64,000 nt of DNA. Source: Paratinospora sagittata. Its lineage: Eukaryota > Streptophyta > Magnoliopsida > Ranunculales > Menispermaceae. The translations under genes were made by a program, and so were the position numbers. The stretch spans positions 14,789,670 through 14,853,669 of the forward strand of contig CM069594.1 of assembly GCA_035771175.1 (NCBI GenBank). Direction: 5' to 3'. The notes under the pieces were generated by a model. The model did no database searches, was not told the DNA's origin, and saw only the letters and a program-made list of their open reading frames with translations. Below, in pieces: positions 48,672 through 62,479 of the stretch (position 1 is the first letter of the stretch; each line of letters starts with the position of its first letter).

Positions 48672-49821
48672 GTATATCGACCTGCTATCTGTCGATAGAG
48701 AACATGATACACAACCAAATAGCACTCTATCCACGTCTGAGACAAAAATCAGATATTTCTAACGAGAAAAATGTGGGCACTTCTGCTTGCTCGATTTTTC
48801 TATTCCTTACACAGTTTTGCCAGGTTATCTTAATTGAAATATGCTCTACTAACACCTAGATGATTCCCTTTGTCTCGCACGCCCAAAACAACTTTAGATT
48901 AAACAATGTTTTGAATTCAAATCATTTTGTACTCACTTGCTCTTTAACATGCAACTTCTATTTTTATAAAACACTCATTCTCTGATTTTCAAAAATACAA
49001 CACGCACGATTTTTGTAAGTTAGAATGACCTTTCCAAAGTGTTTTTCAAGAGAAGAAAGTAATGATTCTTGCATTTTCCAAAACAAGCTTCGAATTGAAT
49101 CAAATTGCAATCTGTCGTGATGATAACGTCATTGTTCAGCAAGTTCTTCATTTTATCCCTTTTGTGCTTAGATTTGCAGAGGGTATCCATTGTTTTAAAC
49201 TGTAAGTATATGAAGTGGTCTCGGTAAGATAACACATCAAAAAAGAACACAACACCTGTATTGCATCAAGAACACATCAAACAATAGCTTTCAAAGTCTA
49301 CAAAGATCTAGCTCGAAGAACGAAGACATATCTCATGTCTAATGCATTAGTTTGATCTTTGGTGTGTAGGGTAACCTCTCGATCAAACTCGGCACTAAAA
49401 CTCTGAAAATTGCAAAGTCTTCAAAATCACTTCGATATAGTATTTCATTTTGAAAAAATGATTTCCGTAAGGTTTTAATCATAATTTCAATGAGTTTTGA
49501 ATTATTTAAAAGTGTTTTGAGTCAATGGAATGGTTCTTGAGTGTCAAAATTTTAATTTTTCAAAAATAAGGCTATCCAGCAATTTGCCAAAATTCTCGAG
49601 AAGGCACTAGCGCACTATCAGTGTTGATAGCACGGAGATAGGGTTCTATAATAAGACAATTGTTTTTTCTGGAAAATTGCCTATGGCGCTATCCCCTTTG
49701 ATGACTGGCTATAAAGCTGTTGCCTTGATCTTTTCATTTTTAGTAAAATGGGCAATAGCGCGCTATAGGCCTTGATAACACGCTATCGGAAAGTCTGAAA
49801 AACTCGAGCTCTCGGGTTTGG
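48672..49821 (+). repeat. Monomer U43, zone D, 1150 bp
   Basis: Private: CTGTCGTGATG and TTTCAAAGTC. Shares ATGATTTCC, ACGGAGATAG, TTGCCTATGGCG and GACTGGC with U45. Confidence 0.94.
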
Positions 49822-50971
49822 GTATATCGACCTGCTATCTGTCGATAGAGAACATGATACACAACCAAATAGCACTCTATCCACGTCTGTGACAAAAATC
49901 AGATATTTCTAACGAGAAAAATGTGGGCACTTCTGCTTGCTCGATTTTTCTATTCCTTACACAGTTTTGCCAGGTTATCTTAATTGAAATATGCTCTACT
50001 AACACCTAGATGATTCCCTTTGTCTCGCACGCCCAAAACAACTTTAGATTAAACAATGTTTTGAATTCAAATCATTTTGTACTCACTTGCTCTTTAACAT
50101 GCAACTTCTATTTTTATAAAACACTCATTCTCTGATTTTCAAAAATACAACACGCACGATTTTTGTAAGTTAGAATGACCTTTCCAAAGTGTTTTTCAAG
50201 AGAAGAAAGTAATGATTCTTGCATTTTCCAAAACAAGCTTCGAATTGAATCAAATTGCAATCTGTCTTGATGATAACGTCATTGTTCAGCAAGTTCTTCA
50301 TTTTATCCCTTTTGTGCTTAGATTTGCAGAGGGTATCCATTGTTTTAAACTGTAAGTATATGAAGTGGTCTCGGTAAGATAACACATCAAAAAAGAACAC
50401 AACACCTGTATTGCATCAACAACACATCGAACAATAGGTATCGAAGTCTACAAAGATCAAGCTCGAAGAACGAAGACATATCTCATGTCTAATGCATTAG
50501 TTTGATCTTTGGTGTGTAGGGTAACCTCTCGATCAAACTCGGCACTAAAACTCTGAAAATTGCAAAGTCTTCAAAATCACTTCGATATAGTATTTCATTT
50601 TGAAAAAATGTTTTCCGTAAGGTTTTAATCATAATTTCAATGAGTTTTGAATTATTTAAAAGTGTTTTGAGTCAATGGAATGGTTCTTGAGTGTCAAAAT
50701 TTTAATTTTTCAAAAATAAGGCTATCCAGCAGTTTGCCAAAATTCTCGAGAAGGCACTAGCGCACTATCAGTGTTGATAGCACGGTGATAGGGTTCTATA
50801 ATAAGACATTTTTTTTTTCTGGAAAATTGTCTATAGAGCTATCCCCTTTGATGACTCGCTATAAAGCTGTTGCCTTGATCTTTTCATTTTTAGTAAAATG
50901 GGCAATAGCGCGCTATAGGCCTTGATAACACGCTATCGGAAAGTCTGAAAAACTCGAGCTCTCGGGTTTGG
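49822..50971 (+). repeat. Monomer U44, zone D, 1150 bp
   Basis: CGTCTGTGAC is shared with U46 at 2300 bp; CAGCAGTTTGCC and CTATAGAGCTATC are shared with U40. Gamma-like patch with private AATAGGTATCG. Confidence 0.94.
50416..50446 (+). other. Gamma-like patch in U44
   Basis: Same patch as in U42, with one further private change (AATAGGTATCG). Confidence 0.82.
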
Positions 50972-52121
50972 GTATATCGACCTGCTATCTGTCGATAGAG
51001 AACATGATACACAACCAAATAGCACTCTATCCACGTCTGAGACAAAAATCAGATATTTCTAACGAGAAAAATGTGGGCACTTCTGCTTGCTCGATTTTTC
51101 TATTCCTTACACAGTTTTGCCAGGTTATCTTAATTGAAATATGCTCTACTAACACCTAGATGATTCCCTTTGTCTCGCACGCCCAAAACAACTTTAGATT
51201 AAACAATGTTTTGAATTCAAATCATTTTGTACTCACTTGCTCTTTAGCATGCAACTTCTATTTTTATAAAACACTCATTCTCTGATTTTCAAAAATACAA
51301 CACGCACGATTTTTGTAAGTTAGAATGACCTTTCCAAAGTGTTTTTCAAGAGAAGAAAGTAATGATTCTTGCATTTTCCAAATCAAGCTTCGAATTGAAT
51401 CAAATTGCAATCTGTCTTGATGATAACGTCATTGTTCAGCAAGTTCTTCATTTTATCCCTTTTGTGCTTAGATTTGCAGAGGGTATCCATTGTTTTAAAC
51501 TGTAAGTATATGAAGTGGTCTCGGTAAGATAACACATCAAAAAAGAACACAACACCTGTATTGCATCAACAACACATCGAACAATAGCTATCGAAGTCTA
51601 CAAAGATCAAGCTCGAAGAACGAAGACATATCTCATGTCTAATGCATTAGTTTGATCTTTGGTGTGTAGGGTAACCTCTCGATCAAACTCGGCACTAAAA
51701 CTCTGAAAATTGCAAAGTCTTCAAAATCACTTCGATATAGTATTTCATTTTGAAAAAATGATTTCCGTAAGGTTTTAATCATAATTTCAATGAGTTTTGA
51801 ATTATTTAAAAGTGTTTTGAGTCAATGGAATGGTTCTTGAGTGTCAAAATTTTAATTTTTCAAAAATAAGGCTATCCAGCAATTTGCCAAAATTCTCGAG
51901 AAGGCACTAGCGCACTATCAGTGTTGATAGCACGGAGATAGGGTTCTATAATAAGACAATTGTTTTTTCTGGAAAATTGCCTATGGCGCTATCCCCTTTG
52001 ATGACTGGCTATAAAGCTGTTGCCTTGATCTTTTCATTTTTAGTAAAATGGGCAATAGCGCGCTATAGGCCTTGATAACACGCTATCGGAAAGTCTGAAA
52101 AACTCGAGCTCTCGGGTTTGG
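50972..52121 (+). repeat. Monomer U45, zone D, 1150 bp
   Basis: CTCTTTAGCATGC is shared with U41. Private CCAAATCAAGC. Gamma-like patch present; ends with TTGCCTATGGCG and GACTGGC like U43. Confidence 0.94.
51566..51596 (+). other. Gamma-like patch in U45
   Basis: Same patch; here it sits in a unit of the ACGGAGATAG class, whereas U42, U44 and U46 are of the ACGGTGATAG class. Confidence 0.82.
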
Positions 52122-53271
52122 GTATATCGACCTGCTATCTGTCGATAGAGAACATGATACACAACCAAATAGCACTCTATCCACGTCTGTGACAAAAATC
52201 AGATATTTCTAACGAGAAAAATGTGGGCACTTCTGCTTGCTCGATTTTTCTATTCCTTACACAGTTTTGCCAGGTTATCTTAATTGAAATATGCTCTACT
52301 AACACCTAGATGATTCCCTTTGTCTCGCACGCCCAAAACAACTTTAGATTAAACAATGTTTTGAATTCAAATCATTTTGTACTCACTTGCTCTTTAACAT
52401 GCAACTTCTATTTTTATAAAACACTCATTCTCTGATTTTCAAAAATACAACACGCACGATTTTTGTAAGTTAGAATGACCTTTCCAAAGTGTTTTTCAAG
52501 AGAAGAAAGTAATGATCCTTGCATTTTCCAAAACAAGCTTCGAATTGAATCAAATTGCAATCTGTCTTGATGATAACGTCATTGTTCAGCAAGTTCTTCA
52601 TTTTATCCCTTTTGTGCTTAGATTTGCAGAGGGTATCCATTGTTTTAAACTGTAAGTATATGAAGTGGTCTCGGTAAGATAACACATCAAAAAAGAACAC
52701 AACACCTGTATTGCATCAACAACACATCGAACAATAGCTATCGAAGTCTACAAAGATCAAGCTCGAAGAACGAAGACATATCTCATGTCTAATGCATTAG
52801 TTTGATCTTTGGTGTGTAGGGTAACCTCTCGATCAAACTCGGCACTAAAACTCTGAAAATTGCAAAGTCTTCAAAATCACTTCGATATAGTATTTCATTT
52901 TGAAAAAATGTTTTCCGTAAGGTTTTAATCATAATTTCAATGAGTTTTGAATTATTTAAAAGTGTTTTGAGTCAATGGAATGGTTCTTGAGTGTCAAAAT
53001 TTTAATTTTTCAAAAATAAGGCTATCCAGCAATTTGCCAAAATTCTCGAGAAGGCACTAGCGCACTATCAGTGTTGATAGCACGGTGATAGGGTTCTATA
53101 ATAAGACATTTTTTTTTTCTGGAAAATTGTCTATAGCGCTATCCCCTTTGATGACTCGCTATAAAGCTGTTGCCTTGATCTTTTCATTTTTAGTAAAATG
53201 GGCAATAGCGCGCTATAGGCCTTGATAACACGCTATCAGAAAGTCTGAAAAACTCGAGCTCTCGGGTTTGG
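52122..53271 (+). repeat. Monomer U46, zone D, 1150 bp
   Basis: CGTCTGTGAC as in U44. Private ATGATCCTTGC and CGCTATCAGAAAG. Gamma-like patch present. Confidence 0.94.
52716..52746 (+). other. Gamma-like patch in U46
   Basis: Same patch as in U42. Confidence 0.82.
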
Positions 53272-54421
53272 GTATATCGACCTGCTATCTGTCGATAGAG
53301 AACATGATACACAACCAAATAGCACTCTATCCACGTCTGAGACAAAAATCAGATATTTCTAACGAGAAAAATGTGGGCACTTCTGCTTGCTCGATTTTTC
53401 TATTCCTTACACAGTTTTGCCAGGTTATCTTAATTGAAATATGCTCTACTAACACCTAGATGATTCCCTTTGTCTCGCACGCCCAAAACAACTTTAGATT
53501 AAACAATGTTTTGAATTCAAATCATTTTGTACTCACTTGCTCTTTAACATGCAACTTCTATTTTTATAAAACACTCATTCTCTGATTTTCAAAAATACAA
53601 CACGCACGATTTTTGTAAGTTAGAATGACCTTTCCAAAGTGTTTTTCAAGAGAAGAAAGTAATGATTCTTGCATTTTCCAAAACAAGCTTCGAATTGAAT
53701 CAAATTGCAATCTGTCTTGATGATAACGTCATTGTTCAGCAAGTTCTTCATTTTATCCCTTTTGTGCTTAGATTTGCAGAGGGTATCCATTGTTTTAAAC
53801 TGTAAGTATATGAAGTGGTCTCGGTAAGATAACACATCAAAAAAGAACACAACACCTGTATTGCATCAAGAGCACATCAAACAATAGCTTTCGAAGTCTA
53901 CAAAGATCTAGCTCGAAGAACGAAGACATATCTCATGTCTAATGCATTAGTTTGATCTTTGGTGTGTAGGGTAACCTCTCGATCAAACTCGGCACTAAAA
54001 CTCTGAAAATTGCAAAGTCTTCAAAATCACTTCGATATAGTATTTCATTTTGAAAAAATGATTTCCGTAAGGTTTTAATCATAATTTCAATGAGTTTTGA
54101 ATTATTTAAAAGTGTTTTGAGTCAATGGAATGGTTCTTGAGTGTCAAAATTTTAATTTTTCAAAAATAAGGCTATCCAGCAATTTGCCAAAATTCTCGAG
54201 AAGGCACTAGCGCACTATCAGTGTTGATAGCACGGAGATAGGGTTCTATAATAAGACAATTGTTTTTTCTGGAAAATTGTCTATGGCGCTATCCCCTTTG
54301 ATGACTGGCTATAAAGCTGTTGCCTTGATCTTTTCATTTTTAGTAAAATGGGCAATAGCGCGCTATAGGCCTTGATAACACGCTATCGGAAAGTCTGAAA
54401 AACTCGAGCTCTCGGGTTTGG
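53272..54421 (+). repeat. Monomer U47, zone D, 1150 bp
   Basis: CAAGAGCACATC, GATCTAGCTCG, ATGATTTCC, ACGGAGATAG, TTGTCTATGGCG and GACTGGC. No gamma-like patch. Confidence 0.94.
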
Positions 54422-55573
54422 GTATATCGACCTGCTATCTGTCGATAGAGAACATGATACACAACCAAATAGCACTCTATCCACGTCTGAGACAAAAATC
54501 AGATATTTCTAACGAGAAAAATGTGGGCACTTCTGCTTGCTCGATTTTTCTATTCCTTACACAGTTTTGCCAGGTTATCTTAATTGAAATATGCTCTACT
54601 AACACCTAGATGATTCCCTTTGTCTCGCACGCCCAAAACAACTTTAGATTAAACAATGTTTTGAATTCAAATCATTTTGTACTCACTTGCTCTTTAACAT
54701 GCAACTTCTATTTTTATAAAACACTCATTCTCTGATTTTCAAAAATACAACACGCACGATTTTTGTAAGTTAGAATGACCTTTCCAAAGTGTTTTTCAAG
54801 AGAAGAAAGTAATGATTCTTGCATTTTCCAAAACAAGCTTCGAATTGAATCAAATTGCAATCTGTCTTGATGATAACGTCATTGTTCAGCAAGTTCTTCA
54901 TTTTATCCCTTTTGTGCTTAGATTTGCAGAGGGTATCCATTGTTTTAAACTGTAAGTATATGAAGTGGTCTCGGTAAGATAACACATCAAAAAAGAACAC
55001 AACACCTATATTGCATCAAGAACACATCAAACAATAGCTTTCGAAGTCTACAAAGATCAAGCTCGAAGAACGAAGACATATCTCATGTCTAATGCATTAG
55101 TTTGATCTTTGGTGTGTAGGGTAACCTCTCGATCAAACTCGGCACTAAAACTCTGAAAATTGCAAAGTCTTCAAAATCACTTCGATATAGTATTTCATTT
55201 TGAAAAAATGTTTTTCGTAAGGTTTTAATCATAATTTCAATGAGTTTTGAATTATTTAAAAGTGTTTTGAGTCAATGGAATGGTTCTTGAGTGTCAAAAT
55301 TTTAATTTTTCAAAAATAATGCTATCCAGCAATTTGCCAAAATTCTCGAGAAGGCACTAACGCACTATCAGTGTTGATAGCACGTTGATAGGGTTCTATA
55401 ATAAGACATTTGTTTTTTCTGGAAAATTGTCTATAGCGCGCTATCCCCTTTGATGACTCGTTATAAAGCTGTTGCCTTGATCTTTTCATTTTTAGTAAAA
55501 TGGGCAATAGTTCGCTATAGGCCTTGATAACACACTATCGAAAAGTCTGAAAAACTCAAGCTCTCTAGTTTGC
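54422..55573 (+). repeat. Monomer U48, zone D, 1152 bp, intact palindrome
   Basis: ACCTATATTGC, ATGTTTTTCG, AATAATGCTATCC and CACACTATCGAAAAG are shared with U52 at 4602 bp. Junction TTTGCGTATATCG is private. Confidence 0.94.
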
Positions 55574-56723
55574 GTATATCGACCCGCTATCTGTCAAAAG
55601 GGAACATGATACACAACCAAATAGCACTCTATCCACGTCTTAGACAAAAATCAGATATTTCTAACGAGAAAAATGTGGGCACTTCTGCTTGCTCGATTTT
55701 TCTATTCCTTACACAGTTTTGCCAGGTTATCTTAATTGAAATATGCTCTACTAACACCTAGATGATTCCCTTTGTCTCGCACGCCCAAAACAACTTTAGA
55801 TTAAACAATGTTTTGAATTCAAATCATTTTGTACTCACTTGCTCTTTAACATGCAACTTCTATTTTTATAAAACACTCATTCTCTGATTTTCAAAAATAC
55901 AACACGCACGATTTTTGTAAGTTAGAATGACCTTTCCAAAGTGTTTTTCAAGAGAAGAAAGTAATGATTCTTGCATTTTCCAAAACAAGCTTCGAATTGA
56001 ATCAAATTGCAATCTGTCTTGATGATAACGTCATTGTTCAGCAAGTTCTTCATTTTATCCCTTTTGTGCTTAGATTTGCAGAGGGTATCCATTGTTTTAA
56101 ACTGTAAGTATATGAAGTGGTCTCGGTAAGATAACACATCAAAAGAGAACACAACACCTGTATTGCATCAAGAACACATCAAACAATAGCTTTCGAAGTC
56201 TACAAAGATCTAGCTCGAAGAACGAAGACATATCTCATGTCTAATGCATTAGTTTGATCTTTGGTGTGTAGGGTAACCTCTCGATCAAACTCGGCACTAA
56301 AACTCTGAAAATTGCAAAGTCTTCAAAATCACTTCGATATAGTATTTCATTTTGAAAAAATGATTTCCGTAAGGTTTTAATCATAATTTCAATGAGTTTT
56401 GAATTATTTAAAAGTGTTTTGAGTCAATGGAATGGTTCTTGAGTGTCAAAATTTTAATTTTTCAAAAATAAGGCTATCCAGCAATTTGCCAAAATTCTCG
56501 AGAAGGCACTAGCGCACTATCAGTGTTGATAGCACGGAGATAGGGTTCTATAATAAGACAATTGTTTTTTCTGGAAAATTGTCTATGGCGCTATCCCCTT
56601 TGATGACTGGCTATAAAGCTGTTGCCTTGATCTTTTCATTTTTAGTAAAATGGGCAATAGCGCGCTATAGGCCTTGATAACACGCTATCGGAAAGTCTGA
56701 AAAACTCGAGCTCTCGGGTTTGG
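55574..56723 (+). repeat. Monomer U49, zone D, 1150 bp
   Basis: Starts CTGTCAAAAGGG. Private CGTCTTAGAC and CAAAAGAGAAC. 3' half of the ACGGAGATAG, CTATGGCGC type. Confidence 0.94.
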
Positions 56724-57873
56724 GTATATCGACCTGCTATCTGTCGATAGAGAACATGATACACAACCAAATAGCACTCTATCCACGTCTGAGACAAAAA
56801 TCAGATATTTCTAACGAGAAAAATGTGGGCACTTCTGCTTGCTCGATTTTTCTATTCCTTACACAGTTTTGCCAGGTTATCTTAATTGAAATATGCTCTA
56901 CTAACACCTAGATGATTCCCTTTGTCTCGCACGCCCAAAACAACTTTAGATTAAACAATGTTTTGAATTCAAATCATTTTGTACTCACTTGCTCTTTAAC
57001 ATGCAACTTCTATTTTTATAAAACACTCATTCTCTGATTTTCAAAAATACAGCACGCACGATTTTTGTAAGTTAGAATGACCTTTCCAAAGTGTTTTTCA
57101 AGAGAAGAAAGTAATGATTCTTGCATTTTCCAAAACAAGCTTCAAATTGAATCAAATTGCAATCTGTCTTGATGATAACGTCATTGTTCAGCAAGTTCTT
57201 CATTTTATCCCTTTTGTGCTTAGATTTGCAGAGGGTATCCATTGTTTTAAACTGTAAGTATATGAAGTGGTCTCGGTAAGATAACACATCAAAAAAGAAC
57301 ACAACACCTGTATTGCATCAAGAACACATCAAACAATAGCTTTCGAAGTCTACAAAGATCTAGCTCGAAGAACGAAGACATATCTCATGTCTAATGCATT
57401 AGTTTGATCTTTGGGGTGTAGGGTAACCTCTCGATCAAACTCGGCAATAAAACTCTGAAAATTGCAAAGTCTTCAAAATCACTTCGATATAGTATTTCAT
57501 TTTGAAAAAATGATTTCCGTAAGGTTTTAATCATAATTTCAATGAGTTTTGAATTATTTAAAAGTGTTTTGAGTCAATGGAATGGTTCTTGAGTGTCAAA
57601 ATTTTAATTTTTCAAAAATAAGGCTATCCAGCAATTTGCCAAAATTCTCGAGAAGGCACTAGCGCACTATCAGTGTTGATAGCACGGAGATAGGGTTCTA
57701 TAATAAGACAATTGTTTTTTCTGGAAAATTGTCTATGGCGCTATCCCCTTTGATGACTGGCTATAAAGCTGTTGCCTTGATCTTTTCATTTTTAGTAAAA
57801 TGGGCAATAGCGCGCTATAGGCCTTGATAACACGCTATCGGAAAGTCTGAAAAACTCGAGCTCTCGGGTTTGG
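56724..57873 (+). repeat. Monomer U50, zone D, 1150 bp
   Basis: ACAGCACGCAC and CTTCAAATTG are shared only with U51. Differs from it by TTTGGGGTGTAG and GGCAATAAAAC. Confidence 0.95.
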
Positions 57874-59023
57874 GTATATCGACCTGCTATCTGTCGATAG
57901 AGAACATGATACACAACCAAATAGCACTCTATCCACGTCTGAGACAAAAATCAGATATTTCTAACGAGAAAAATGTGGGCACTTCTGCTTGCTCGATTTT
58001 TCTATTCCTTACACAGTTTTGCCAGGTTATCTTAATTGAAATATGCTCTACTAACACCTAGATGATTCCCTTTGTCTCGCACGCCCAAAACAACTTTAGA
58101 TTAAACAATGTTTTGAATTCAAATCATTTTGTACTCACTTGCTCTTTAACATGCAACTTCTATTTTTATAAAACACTCATTCTCTGATTTTCAAAAATAC
58201 AGCACGCACGATTTTTGTAAGTTAGAATGACCTTTCCAAAGTGTTTTTCAAGAGAAGAAAGTAATGATTCTTGCATTTTCCAAAACAAGCTTCAAATTGA
58301 ATCAAATTGCAATCTGTCTTGATGATAACGTCATTGTTCAGCAAGTTCTTCATTTTATCCCTTTTGTGCTTAGATTTGCAGAGGGTATCCATTGTTTTAA
58401 ACTGTAAGTATATGAAGTGGTCTCGGTAAGATAACACATCAAAAAAGAACACAACACCTGTATTGCATCAAGAACACATCAAACAATAGCTTTCGAAGTC
58501 TACAAAGATCTAGCTCGAAGAACGAAGACATATCTCATGTCTAATGCATTAGTTTGATCTTTGGTGTGTAGGGTAACCTCTCGATCAAACTCGGCACTAA
58601 AACTCTGAAAATTGCAAAGTCTTCAAAATCACTTCGATATAGTATTTCATTTTGAAAAAATGATTTCCGTAAGGTTTTAATCATAATTTCAATGAGTTTT
58701 GAATTATTTAAAAGTGTTTTGAGTCAATGGAATGGTTCTTGAGTGTCAAAATTTTAATTTTTCAAAAATAAGGCTATCCAGCAATTTGCCAAAATTCTCG
58801 AGAAGGCACTAGCGCACTATCAGTGTTGATAGCACGGAGATAGGGTTCTATAATAAGACAATTGTTTTTTCTGGAAAATTGTCTATGGCGCTATCCCCTT
58901 TGATGACTGGCTATAAAGCTGTTGCCTTGATCTTTTCATTTTTAGTAAAATGGGCAATAGCGCGCTATAGGCCTTGATAACACGCTATCGGAAAGTCTGA
59001 AAAACTCGAGCTCTCGGGTTTGG
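57874..59023 (+). repeat. Monomer U51, zone D, 1150 bp
   Basis: Tandem near-duplicate of U50 with two base differences found. The two reverted positions suggest that U50 changed after the duplication. Confidence 0.95.
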
Positions 59024-60175
59024 GTATATCGACCTGCTATCTGTCGATAGAGAACATGATACACAACCAAATAGCACTCTATCCACGTCTGAGACAAAAA
59101 TCAGATATTTCTAACGAGAAAAATGTGGGCACTTCTGCTTGCTCGATTTTTCTATTCCTTACACAGTTTTGCCAGGTTATCTTAATTGAAATATGCTCTA
59201 CTAACACCTAGATGATTCCCTTTGTCTCGCACGCCCAAAACAACTTCAGATTAAACAATGTTTTGAATTCAAATCATTTTGTACTCACTTGCTCTTTAAC
59301 ATGCAACTTCTATTTTTATAAAACACTCATTCTCTGATTTTCAAAAATACAACACGCACGATTTTTGTAAGTTAGAATGACCTTTCCAAAGTGTTTTTCA
59401 AGAGAAGAAAGTAATGATTCTTGCATTTTCCAAAACAAGCTTCGAATTGAATCAAATTGCAATCTGTCTTGATGATAACGTCATTGTTCAGCAAGTTCTT
59501 CATTTTATCCCTTTTGTGCTTAGATTTGCAGAGGGTATCCATTGTTTTAAACTGTAAGTATATGAAGTGGTCTCGGTAAGATAACACATCAAAAAAGAAC
59601 ACAACACCTATATTGCATCAAGAACACATCAAACAATAGCTTTCGAAGTCTACAAAGATCAAGCTCGAAGAACGAAGACATATCTCATGTCTAATGCATT
59701 AGTTTGATCTTTGGTGTGTAGGGTAACCTCTCGATCAAACTCGGCACTAAAACTCTGAAAATTGCAAAGTCTTCAAAATCACTTCGATATAGTATTTCAT
59801 TTTGAAAAAATGTTTTTCGTAAGGTTTTAATCATAATTTCAATGAGTTTTGAATTATTTAAAAGTGTTTTGAGTCAATGGAATGGTTCTTGAGTGTCAAA
59901 ATTTTAATTTTTCAAAAATAATGCTATCCAGCAATTTGCCAAAATTCTCGAGAAGGCACTAACGCACTATCAGTGTTGATAGCACGTTGATAGGGTTCTA
60001 TAATAAGACATTTGTTTTTTCTGGAAAATTGTCTATAGCGCGCTATCCCCTTTGATGACTCGTTATAAAGCTGTTGCCTTGATCTTTTCATTTTTAGTAA
60101 AATGGGCAATAGTTCGCTATAGGCCTTGATAACACACTATCGAAAAGTCTGAAAAACTCAAGCTCTCTAGTTTGT
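59024..60175 (+). repeat. Monomer U52, zone D, 1152 bp, intact palindrome
   Basis: Near-copy of U48; private AACTTCAGATT. Confidence 0.95.
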
Positions 60176-61327
60176 GTATATCGACCCGCTATCTGTCAAA
60201 AGGGAACATGATACACAACCAAATAGCACTCTATCCACGTCTGAGACAAAAATCAGATATTTCTAACGAGAAAAATGTGGGCACTTCTGCTTGCTCGATT
60301 TTTCTATTCCTTACACAGTTTTGCCAGGTTATCTTAATTGAAATATGCTCTACTAACACCTAGATGATTCCCTTTGTCTCGCACGCCCAAAACAACTTTA
60401 GATTAAACAATGTTTTGAATTCAAATCATTTTGTACTCACTTGCTCTTTAACATGCAACTTCTATTTTTATAAAACACTCATTCTCTGATTTTCAAAAAT
60501 ACAACACGCACGATTTTTGTAAGTTAGAATGACCTTTCCAAAGTGTTTTTCAAGAGAAGAAAGTAATGATTCTTGCATTTTCCAAAACAAGCTTCGAATT
60601 GAATCAAATTGCAATCTGTCTTGATGATAACGTCATTGTTCAGCAAGTTCTTCATTTTATCCCTTTTGTGCTTAGATTTGCAGAGGGTATCCATTGTTTT
60701 AAACTGTAAGTATATGAAGTGGTCTCGGTAAGATAACACATCAAAAAAGAACACAACACCTGTATTGCATCAAGAACACATCAAACAATAGCTTTCGAAG
60801 TCTACAAAGATCAAGCTCGAAGAACGAAGACATATCTCATCTCTAATGCATTAGTTTGATCTTTGGTGTGTAGGGTAACCTCTCGATCAAACTCAGCACT
60901 AAAACTCTGAAAATTGCAAAGTCTTCAAAATCACTTCGATATAGTATTTCATTTTAAAAAAATGTTTTCCGTAAGGTTTTCATCATAATTTCAATGAGTT
61001 TTGAATTATTTAAAAGTGTTTTGAGTCAATGGAATGGTTCTTGAGTGTCAAAATATTAATTTTTCAAAAATAAGGCTATCCAGCAATTTGCCAAAATTCT
61101 CGAGAAGGCACTAACGCACTATCAGTGTTGATAGCACGTTGATAGGGTTCTATAATAAGACATTTGTTTTTTCTGGAAAATTGTCTATAGCGCGATATCC
61201 CCTTTGATGACTCGTTATAAAGCTGTTGCCTTGATCTTTTCATTTTTAGTAAAATGGGCAATAGTTCGCTATAGGCCTTGATAACACACTATCGAAAAGT
61301 CTGAAAAACTCAAGCTCTCTAGTTTGT
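60176..61327 (+). repeat. Monomer U53, zone D, 1152 bp
   Basis: CTGTCAAAAGGG, CTCATCTCTAATG, CATTTTAAAAAAATG, GTTTTCATCAT and GCGCGATATCC (palindrome broken). Ends CACACTATCGAAAAG. Confidence 0.95.
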
Positions 61328-62479
61328 GTATATCGACCCGCTATCTGTCAAAAGGGAACATGATACACAACCAAATAGCACTCTATCCACGTCTGAGACA
61401 AAAATCAGATATTTCTAACGAGAAAAATGTGGGCACTTCTGCTTGCTCGATTTTTCTATTCCTTACACAGTTTTGCCAGGTTATCTTAATTGAAATATGC
61501 TCTACTAACACCTAGATGATTCCCTTTGTCTCGCACGCCCAAAACAACTTTAGATTAAACAATGTTTTGAATTCAAATCATTTTGTACTCACTTGCTCTT
61601 TAACATGCAACTTCTATTTTTATAAAACACTCATTCTCTGATTTTCAAAAATACAACACGCACGATTTTTGTAAGTTAGAATGACCTTTCCAAAGTGTTT
61701 TTCAAGAGAAGAAAGTAATGATTCTTGCATTTTCCAAAACAAGCTTCGAATTGAATCAAATTGCAATCTGTCTTGATGATAACGTCATTGTTCAGCAAGT
61801 TCTTCATTTTATCCCTTTTGTGCTTAGATTTGCAGAGGGTATCCATTGTTTTAAACTGTAAGTATATGAAGTGGTCTCGGTAAGATAACACATCAAAAAA
61901 GAACACAACACCTGTATTGCATCAAGAACACATCAAACAATAGCTTTCGAAGTCTACAAAGATCAAGCTCGAAGAACGAAGACATATCTCATCTCTAATG
62001 CATTAGTTTGATCTTTGGTGTGTAGGGTAACCTCTCGATCAAACTCAGCACTAAAACTCTGAAAATTGCAAAGTCTTCAAAATCACTTCGATATAGTATT
62101 TCATTTTAAAAAAATGTTTTCCGTAAGGTTTTCATCATAATTTCAATGAGTTTTGAATTATTTAAAAGTGTTTTGAGTCAATGGAATGGTTCTTGAGTGT
62201 CAAAATATTAATTTTTCAAAAATAAGGCTATCCAGCAATTTGCCAAAATTCTCGAGAAGGCACTAACGCACTATCAGTGTTGATAGCACGTTGATAGGGT
62301 TCTATAATAAGACATTTGTTTTTTCTGGAAAATTGTCTATAGCGCGATATCCCCTTTGATGACTCGTTATAAAGCTGTTGCCTTGATCTTTTCATTTTTA
62401 GTAAAATGGGCAATAGTTCGCTATAGGCCTTGATAACACGCTATCGGAAAGTCTGAAAAACTCAAGCTCTCTAGTTTGT
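61328..62479 (+). repeat. Monomer U54, zone D, 1152 bp
   Basis: Near-duplicate of U53 with the same rare variants, but ending in the common CACGCTATCGG. Confidence 0.95.
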
